Below are positions 58,089 to 64,000 of a stretch of 64,000 nucleotides of DNA, in pieces. How positions within the stretch are numbered: position 1 is the stretch's first letter; each line of letters starts with the position of its first letter. Source of the stretch: Bacteroidota bacterium (GTDB taxonomy: Bacteria; Bacteroidota; Bacteroidia; Cytophagales; Cyclobacteriaceae); contig VGMW01000001.1 in assembly GCA_016866235.1 (NCBI GenBank), forward strand, positions 124,001 to 188,000, written 5' to 3'. The position numbers were made by a program, and so were the translations under genes. The notes under the pieces are model-generated. The model was given only the letters and a program-made list of their open reading frames with translations. It had not been told where the DNA came from and did no database searches.

Positions 58089-59702
58089 ATGAATAAGATA
58101 AAGAAAACATTAGCAGCTTTTGCGATGATCTGGGTCCTGATGGCCTGCGATCTCGACAAGTTGGACAACCCCAATGCGGTGTCCCCTGCCAATTCAGATG
58201 TTGACTTCGTACTCAACCAGGTTCAGTTGAGTTTTGCCGGCCTGTTCTTCGGAATGAGCGATTACGGCATGCAAATGACCAGATTAGCACACTTCTACGG
58301 CCCCACTTATGAAGCGGGATTCAGTGCAGCAAGTTTTGACGGATTTTGGTCTACTGGCTACTCTGGCGTTTTGATCAACACCAAGACGCTAATCCCTGCA
58401 GCTCGTGACAAGGGACTTTATATACATGCAGGAATCGCAAGTGTAATTGAGGCCTACACCCTCATGTCACTGGTTGATTATTTTGGCGATGTGCCTTTCT
58501 CTGAGGCGCTTGATGCCAATAACTTCAATCCGGTTGCTGATGATGATGTAACCATTTACGCTGCAGCCATCACCAAATTGGATGAAGCCATTGCGGATTT
58601 TGGACAGACGTCATTGGCTGGTCCTAAAAACGATTTGTATTATGCTGGCGAAAAGGCAAAGTGGGCCACCTTAGCTAAGACACTTAAACTAAGAGCCTAC
58701 ATCCAAACCAGACTCGTTGATACGGGTGCTAAAAAGACTGCCATTGAGGCCTTGGTGGCTGCCAATGATCTGGTCGACACTGCCGCAGAGGATTTTAACT
58801 TTAAGTATTCAAACACCATCGCAAACCCGGATAGCCGTCACCCATACTTTACTGGTGACTACCTCGCCGGCTCCGGATACTATAAGTCTAATTACTTGAT
58901 GCATGAGATGTACTATGGAAAGAGTGTGGTTGATCCACGCATTCGATATTACTTCTACCGTCAGGTAAATGCCACTACCACGGATGTGAATGAGTTGTCT
59001 TGTATCGTAGTTGAGCCTCCTTCTCATTATCTACCTGAATGGCCATTCTGTGCTGTGGGTGATGGTTATTGGGGTCGTGACTTTGCTGATTTCAGCGGTA
59101 CGCCTCCTGATACCTACAAGCGTACAGCATTCGGAATCTATCCTGCTGGTGGTCGTTTCGACGGAAACTTCTACGCACCAGTAGCTGCCACACAAGGCTT
59201 ACAAGGCGCTGGAATATTGCCGATTTACAACTCTGCCAATACCAAGTTTATGCTTGCAGAAGCTGCATTGACCATGGGTGCCAATGTTGGTAATGCTAAG
59301 ACCTTGTTGTTGGATGGTATTCAGCGTTCTGTGGACAAGGCTAAGAACTTTGCCACTGTAACACCAACCAACTTGATCCCGTCAACAACGGCCGTTAACA
59401 ATTATAAGGCATTTGTTTCCGCACAATATGATGCAGCGGCTACCGACAGCGATAAGTTGGAAGTAATCGTAAAAGAATACTGGATATCACTGTTTGGAAA
59501 TGGCATTGATGCATTCAATACCTACCGCCGCACAGGAAAACCTGGTAACCTTCAGGCCGGTTTGATTTCCAATATGGGCAAGGCCTACAGGTCGTTCACT
59601 TATCCAAGTGTATATGTTACCCGGAATTCAAACGCAACTCAGAAGACCGATAATACTGTTCAGGTTTTCTGGGATACGAATCCTGCAAACTTCATTGACT
59701 AA
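58089..59702 (+). CDS. SusD/RagB family lipoprotein (cassette 2)
   Basis: 537 residues with lipobox VLMAC (Cys 20). VDYFGDVPFSEAL and YWGRD...GIYPAGGRFD are shared with the first SusD; large insertions of that protein are missing. It is the surface binding lid for the second SusC. The third lipoprotein follows 9 bp downstream. Confidence 0.93.
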   Translation: MNKIKKTLAAFAMIWVLMACDLDKLDNPNAVSPANSDVDFVLNQVQLSFAGLFFGMSDYGMQMTRLAHFYGPTYEAGFSAASFDGFWSTGYSGVLINTKTLIPAARDKGLYIHAGIASVIEAYTLMSLVDYFGDVPFSEALDANNFNPVADDDVTIYAAAITKLDEAIADFGQTSLAGPKNDLYYAGEKAKWATLAKTLKLRAYIQTRLVDTGAKKTAIEALVAANDLVDTAAEDFNFKYSNTIANPDSRHPYFTGDYLAGSGYYKSNYLMHEMYYGKSVVDPRIRYYFYRQVNATTTDVNELSCIVVEPPSHYLPEWPFCAVGDGYWGRDFADFSGTPPDTYKRTAFGIYPAGGRFDGNFYAPVAATQGLQGAGILPIYNSANTKFMLAEAALTMGANVGNAKTLLLDGIQRSVDKAKNFATVTPTNLIPSTTAVNNYKAFVSAQYDAAATDSDKLEVIVKEYWISLFGNGIDAFNTYRRTGKPGNLQAGLISNMGKAYRSFTYPSVYVTRNSNATQKTDNTVQVFWDTNPANFID

Positions 59703-59711
59703 ACTTTTTAA

Positions 59712-60656
59712 TTGAAGACTATGAAAAATTTTAAATTCATATTCGTCCTCGCAGGTGCCCTCGCTATGGCTATTTCCTGTAGCGATGATAAGGGGTTCTT
59801 CGATAAGGACGCTATTGTGTATGCTGCTTATCTGAACGTGGTTAAGACTATTTCTCCAAGCTATGGAACGGTTTCTCAAACCGACTTCCGTGTGAACACT
59901 TCATCAGTGTATACCGTAGAATTGGAGGAGCGTGATGTTCAGCGTGGAGGTTTATTCCAATCCGTTGATATATATGTGCGCCACCGCGACAATACGGAGC
60001 CTAAGCTTGCTTCAACCGAGAAGTTGTTGAAGAGTGTTCCTTCAACTGATTTTCAGGTTGACGCTGAAAGTGGCTATCCAAGAGGAACCATCAACGTTTC
60101 TGTGAGCGAGGTTCTTACCGCCCTTGGAAGGGCGCAGGGTGACCTCTTTGGAGGCGATCAAATCGAAGTTCGTTTCGAATTGGTGTTGAAGGATGGTCGT
60201 AAGTTTTCAAAGGATAATGCCAGCAGTGTTGTTACTGGTGGAGCCTTTTTTAATTCCCCATTCTTCTACAGAGTTCCAATCGTATGTGCATCAGAAAGAG
60301 CTGGTGTGTATGATGGCGTAACCGATTGGGTGGATTATTATGGATACGAAGGCACCAATGATTATGTAGAAGACCTTACCGCTGCAGAGGGCGCTGGTCA
60401 ATACAACCTTACTGACCTTTCAGGTGGTATGGAACCTATCATCTGGGGTAATCCTGATGTTAATGCGGTGTTCCAGGATCTTTGCGGCAGCATTAATCTG
60501 GTGTCTGCTCCTTATTCATATCCTTATTACATCCGTGACGGCTCGTTTATTGATCTGGAAACTGGAGTTATGACCATTGTTTGGGAAAACGCTTATGGTG
60601 AAAATGGTGTAACCACCCTAACACCCGCAGGCGTTGCCAAGCCTTCAAAAGACTAG
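59712..60656 (+). CDS. Third lipoprotein of SusC/D cassette 2
   Basis: 314 residues with lipobox MAISC (Cys 23). It is a paralogue of the third lipoprotein of cassette 1: STDFQVD, LVLKDGRKF at residue 156 and FFNSPFFYRV. Its C-terminal third is unrelated to that protein. I do not recognise a described domain. It may bind the ligand or be a stabilising partner of the SusCD complex. Confidence 0.84.
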   Translation: MKTMKNFKFIFVLAGALAMAISCSDDKGFFDKDAIVYAAYLNVVKTISPSYGTVSQTDFRVNTSSVYTVELEERDVQRGGLFQSVDIYVRHRDNTEPKLASTEKLLKSVPSTDFQVDAESGYPRGTINVSVSEVLTALGRAQGDLFGGDQIEVRFELVLKDGRKFSKDNASSVVTGGAFFNSPFFYRVPIVCASERAGVYDGVTDWVDYYGYEGTNDYVEDLTAAEGAGQYNLTDLSGGMEPIIWGNPDVNAVFQDLCGSINLVSAPYSYPYYIRDGSFIDLETGVMTIVWENAYGENGVTTLTPAGVAKPSKD

Positions 60657-60679
60657 CAAGAATTTAAGTACATTAGAAA

Positions 60680-60709
60680 GGGTCCCGAAATTTCGGGGCC
60701 CTTTTTTTT
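60680..60709 (+). terminator. Intrinsic terminator of SusC/D cassette 2
   Basis: An inverted repeat GGGTCCCGAAA/TTTCGGGGCCC (60680-60701) with a run of T after it. It separates the cassette from the chromate-transporter-like gene. Confidence 0.88.
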
Positions 60710-60722
60710 ACCCCTACATAAT

Positions 60723-61889
60723 GTGAAACCTTCTGCCTGGAGATTCCTTCGCGCCGCCTTGTATCTGGGTTCTTTTTCATTTGGAGGATACATGACCCTG
60801 GTTGAGCTTTTAAGAAGGAAATTGGTAGAGGATTATAAGTGGCTGTCGGGTGAGGAATTTTCCGAGGGGCTCTCCCTGGCAACCCTTTTACCAGGGCCGG
60901 TAGCGGTTAATACCCTTGTGTTTTGCGGAGCGCGTTTGTTTGGGCGTACCATCGCTTTGCTTGGCGTGGCGGCAGTTTTAATGCCTTCTTTTGTTTTAAT
61001 GATTCTCCTAACATCTGCTTACCAGCAATTGATGGCTTCGTCTGGATTAAAGATTGTTTTAATGGTTTTAAACGGTGCAGTTATCGGAATTCTGATCGCT
61101 GCCGGTTTAACCCTGCTCAAAAAATCCTGTCATTCTAATTGGCATTACCTTATCGTGGTAATCAGTTTTGGTGTATTGATTTTATCGTCCAGTTATTTAT
61201 CAATGCTCTTATTATTACTCAGCTGGATTATAATCGCACAACGATGGGGCAGCTATATGACGGAGCACAAAAGCCCACCGGCCAAAATCGATCTACGCCG
61301 AAATTTTATTTTGATCGCTGGCGTTTTAGTTTTTACAGTATTGCTTGGTGTAGGTTCCCACTATTTTTTTCTACTGGATATCCTTAAAACCTTTTCAGGA
61401 ATTTCTTTAACGTTCTTTGGTGGGGGCTACGTTATCCTTCCATTATTGAAGGCTGTACTGGTTGAGGGCCGACATTGGCTCACAGATTCAGATGTACTTC
61501 TGGGCATATCTATGGGTCAGCTTTCACCAGGGCCAATTCTAATCAGCTCGGCATTTTACGGGCAAAAGTTGGCAGGAATTAACGGAGCCATTGCCGCAAC
61601 CGTTGGTATGTTTCTTCCTCCTGCGTTTTTGATGGTGGCTGTGGCAGGATTTGCTCGAAACCTTAAGAGCTTTATCTTATACCGTAAGGCATTGGATTTC
61701 ATTCAGCCCTATGTGGCCGCACTTGTTTTGTTTGCTGGAGTAAGCACTGGTTTTACCTGGTACTCTAACATACCTGGTTATATTATTGTTATTCCCCTGG
61801 TCGCAACTTTTTTCAGTTACTATGTAAGAATACAACCCATTTGGCTGTTGGCTTCCTCCATAATTATTGGTCTGCTCTTAACTTTGTAA
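60723..61889 (+). CDS. chrA: CHR family (chromate transporter-like) membrane protein
   Basis: 388 residues with two homologous halves, each of about six membrane segments: SFGGYMTLVELLRR and LLPGPVAVN in the first, FFGGGYVILPLL and QLSPGPILIS in the second. CHR proteins export chromate; the substrate of most members is not known and sulfate-like anions are possible. It starts with GTG (60723), as no ATG is in frame. The sulfotransferase gene follows two bases later. Confidence 0.9.
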   Translation: MKPSAWRFLRAALYLGSFSFGGYMTLVELLRRKLVEDYKWLSGEEFSEGLSLATLLPGPVAVNTLVFCGARLFGRTIALLGVAAVLMPSFVLMILLTSAYQQLMASSGLKIVLMVLNGAVIGILIAAGLTLLKKSCHSNWHYLIVVISFGVLILSSSYLSMLLLLLSWIIIAQRWGSYMTEHKSPPAKIDLRRNFILIAGVLVFTVLLGVGSHYFFLLDILKTFSGISLTFFGGGYVILPLLKAVLVEGRHWLTDSDVLLGISMGQLSPGPILISSAFYGQKLAGINGAIAATVGMFLPPAFLMVAVAGFARNLKSFILYRKALDFIQPYVAALVLFAGVSTGFTWYSNIPGYIIVIPLVATFFSYYVRIQPIWLLASSIIIGLLLTL

Positions 61890-61891
61890 AC

Positions 61892-62911
61892 ATGCCTGAG
61901 CCTTTAAAGTATCTTCAGTTCATTGGGACACAGCGGTCCGGCACCAATCTTTTACGGGTAATGCTCAATCAGCTGCCAGCCATTTCAGCTCCCCATCCGC
62001 CTCATATTTTAAAGACCTTCGTTCCGCTGCTTAATCGCTACGGTAACCTGGCCATTTCCGACAATATTAATCGCCTTGCTGAGGATGTTTGTGATTGGAT
62101 TAATGCCAACCCTGTGCCCTGGTCACCCTACATCGCTCAGCCCGCACAAGCCATTTCTGAATCCCGCAGCCCTGACCTATTGGGAATTTTTGTTGCGCTT
62201 AGTGAAGCCAAGGCGAGACTGGATCAGGCCCAATGGTGGTGTTGTAAGAGTATGGAGTCGGTTGCTTATACCGATTTAATTGAGGCTGCAGGGTTAAAAC
62301 CTGTCTACATCCATTTGTATAGAGATGGAAGAGATGTGGCATTATCTTTTATGAAGGCGGTAGTTGGGCCAAAGCATCTATATCATCTGGCACAAAAATG
62401 GAGGGAGGATCAGGAGCAGGCCCTACGTCTCAGGCCACTCGTGCCGGAGCCTCGGTTCATATCCCTTCGATATGAAGATCTTATTGCCACACCTGAACCG
62501 ATTCTTAAATCACTTTGCGCAACACTACAGTTGGACTTTAGGCCAGAGATGCTGAATTATTTTGAGAGCTCGGAATCAAAGAACACATCCAAAGCAGGGA
62601 AGATGTGGGAAAATCTGCAAAAGCCTGTGCTGTCCGGCAACAAACAGAAATTTCTTTCTGAAATGAGCCGCGATGATCTCGCACTCTTTGAAGCGATAGC
62701 GGGTGGTATGCTCACCAGGCTTGGTTACGAATTATTTACCTCCAAATCAGAGCGGATCTTGCCTGATATAGAACAAATCAAAATTTTTGATGCTGAAAAC
62801 AAAAGACGGATGTTGGAAGTGGGTAAAACTGCCGATCAGGCGGATCTGGAACGACGTCGGCCACAAGAAGAATTATTAAAGAAAATTTTATCACGTCCAA
62901 TTATTGATTGA
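61892..62911 (+). CDS. Sulfotransferase domain protein (PAPS-dependent type)
   Basis: 339 residues from ATG 61892. The phosphosulfate loop FIGTQRSGTNLL lies at the N-terminus and the 3'-phosphate-binding motif YRDGRDVALS near residue 147. It would transfer a sulfuryl group from PAPS to a hydroxyl or amine acceptor. The acceptor is unknown. It is coupled to chrA (2 bp apart) and is followed 20 bp later by the arylsulfotransferase gene. Confidence 0.87.
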   Translation: MPEPLKYLQFIGTQRSGTNLLRVMLNQLPAISAPHPPHILKTFVPLLNRYGNLAISDNINRLAEDVCDWINANPVPWSPYIAQPAQAISESRSPDLLGIFVALSEAKARLDQAQWWCCKSMESVAYTDLIEAAGLKPVYIHLYRDGRDVALSFMKAVVGPKHLYHLAQKWREDQEQALRLRPLVPEPRFISLRYEDLIATPEPILKSLCATLQLDFRPEMLNYFESSESKNTSKAGKMWENLQKPVLSGNKQKFLSEMSRDDLALFEAIAGGMLTRLGYELFTSKSERILPDIEQIKIFDAENKRRMLEVGKTADQADLERRRPQEELLKKILSRPIID

Positions 62912-62931
62912 AACGCAATTCCATTAAAGCA

Positions 62932-64000
62932 ATGAATCGAGTCCTGATTTTTTTAGCGGCAGCTCTTTTGACTGTTGCTTGCACACCTTTTAAAGGCGAT
63001 CCGTCTGTGGCTTTTAAAAACAACAATGCCTTAATGCCTGAGGTATCTTATGCATTGAAGGATTCACTTCAAAGTTGGATTGAATTTTGGCCTTCAACCT
63101 CAGGAGTTTCGGTAAGAAAGTCGAGCCCAAAAAAATCTATTTCCCAAAAAACCACCTTATTAAATCTTTTGCCGGACCGTGAGTACCGCTATCAGATCGT
63201 GGCCATTGGTACTGACGGAGATACCCTTCGTAGCAGGGAATTCGGATTTAAAACTGGAATGATGCCCGAAGCCATATACCAGGTTAGAAAAGACAAAATC
63301 GATTCAACACAGTTTTCAGGACATATTCTGTTGCGCCGATACTATGGAACTGGTGCCGACGTTCTCATGAACAGCAAAGGTGAAATCGTGTGGTACAACC
63401 TCTATGACACTGCTGTCCGAAGGCCGATTACCTATACGCCCAAAGGCACATTTTTGTCTATTTATGACTCAGCGATTATAAGGGAAAACGATCTCTATGG
63501 AAATGTTAAATTAAATCTGGATTTAGAAAAGCTGGGACAGCCTGAACGGTTTCACCACGAAGTTTTATACGATGCACAGGAGAACATAATTTCTCTGGGT
63601 GTAGACTCAGCCAAGCGGGATCTCCGTCGATGGGGAGGAGAAAAAGACCAGTATTTGCGCGCCGACGGAATCGTGCGGATGGATAAAACTGGTAAGATTT
63701 TATGGAAATGGAATCTTCTGGAAAAATTCAATCCTGATCCACGAAAAGACTCAGTTAACATTAAAGATGTCTGGGGTCACGCCAATGCAATGGTTATCGA
63801 TAAGGACGGAAATTATTTAGTTTCCTTCCGCGACTTTTCACAAGTATGGAAAATCAATTCGGCTACCGGCGAGGTAATGTGGCGCTTGGGGAAAGGCGGT
63901 GACTTCAACATGCCTGTCGAAGCTCATTTTCTCAGACAGCACAGCATCAACTGGACCAAAAATGGTGATCTAATCATGTTCGATAATGGAGAGAGAAAGG
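62932..64000 (+). CDS. Arylsulfotransferase (ASST-like) lipoprotein, 3' end outside window
   Basis: The frame runs from ATG 62932 to the last base without a stop. The N-terminus is a lipoprotein signal (LLTVAC). An N-terminal beta-sandwich-like region (about 25-110) and the start of a beta-propeller follow. Motifs seen in arylsulfotransferases are RFHHEVLYD and WGHANAMVIDKDGN, with a His in each; FLRQHSINW follows near the window edge. ASST enzymes move sulfate between phenols without PAPS; many Bacteroidota relatives are annotated only by similarity. It follows the PAPS-type sulfotransferase gene. Confidence 0.85.
   Translation, partial: MNRVLIFLAAALLTVACTPFKGDPSVAFKNNNALMPEVSYALKDSLQSWIEFWPSTSGVSVRKSSPKKSISQKTTLLNLLPDREYRYQIVAIGTDGDTLRSREFGFKTGMMPEAIYQVRKDKIDSTQFSGHILLRRYYGTGADVLMNSKGEIVWYNLYDTAVRRPITYTPKGTFLSIYDSAIIRENDLYGNVKLNLDLEKLGQPERFHHEVLYDAQENIISLGVDSAKRDLRRWGGEKDQYLRADGIVRMDKTGKILWKWNLLEKFNPDPRKDSVNIKDVWGHANAMVIDKDGNYLVSFRDFSQVWKINSATGEVMWRLGKGGDFNMPVEAHFLRQHSINWTKNGDLIMFDNGERK

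Overview
The window looks like a chromosomal stretch of a member of the Bacteroidota, most likely order Cytophagales. The evidence is: SusC/SusD pairs, three secreted proteins with C-terminal type IX secretion (T9SS) sorting regions, a DUF4835 (PorD-like) protein, the ExbB-ExbD-ExbD arrangement, an omega subunit of the Bacteroidota type, and promoters of the TTTG-N19..21-TAnnTTTG kind. Nearly all of it is ordinary core genome. I see no phage, insertion sequence or CRISPR array.

Layout. 1-5.4 kb (+): tail of a family 2 glycosyltransferase, an RsbU-type phosphatase, a polysaccharide deacetylase, a MurG-like glycosyltransferase, TatD nuclease and a type I asparaginase. 5.4-6.5 kb: a DUF2805 gene, two copies of a 122-bp repeat and tRNA-Ser(GGA). 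6.5-8.7 kb: ExbB, a small membrane protein and two ExbD proteins, closed by a strong terminator. 8.7-15.8 kb: MFS transporter, AMP nucleosidase, HsdR_N-like nuclease-fold protein, SLC13 permease, RRM protein, RecN, DUF4835. 16-19.6 kb (-): rpoZ, bamD, a T9SS-sorted protein and an OstA/LptA-like protein. 19.6-22.3 kb (+): tilS, mdh, rhodanese. 22.3-27.1 kb (-): an MBOAT O-acyltransferase, two SGNH hydrolases (one frameshifted in a homopolymer) and a YdcF-like protein, which together look like a surface-glycan acylation unit. 27.2-29.6 kb: GIY-YIG protein, tRNA(CAT), HAD phosphatase, M50 protease. 29.6-40.2 kb (-): T9SS protein, PASTA protein, ddl, M43 metalloprotease, NifU-like protein, Mrp, YihY, thioesterase, MltG. 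40.3-48.2 kb: WbqC, ClpC, nrdA, nrdB, rplU, rpmA. 48.5-60.7 kb: two tandem SusC-SusD-lipoprotein cassettes, each closed by its own terminator. 60.7-64 kb: CHR transporter, PAPS-type sulfotransferase and a truncated arylsulfotransferase lipoprotein.

How the genes connect. Envelope biology dominates: energy transduction by ExbBD would serve the two SusC TonB-dependent transporters; BamD and the OstA-like protein serve the outer membrane; Ddl, MltG and the PASTA protein serve the wall; MBOAT plus SGNH proteins and the glycosyltransferase/deacetylase genes act on surface glycans. TilS and a CAT-anticodon tRNA (possibly its substrate) occur in the same window.

The observations I would follow first are a promoter-proximal terminator hairpin in the nrdB leader, the twin SusC-SusD-third-lipoprotein cassettes with no degradative enzymes, the in-phase slippery A-run in an SGNH gene, a 122-bp repeat that carries the 3' end of a tRNA-Ser, and the closing sulfotransferase pair. 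No single locus here is clearly a new defence or mobile system.
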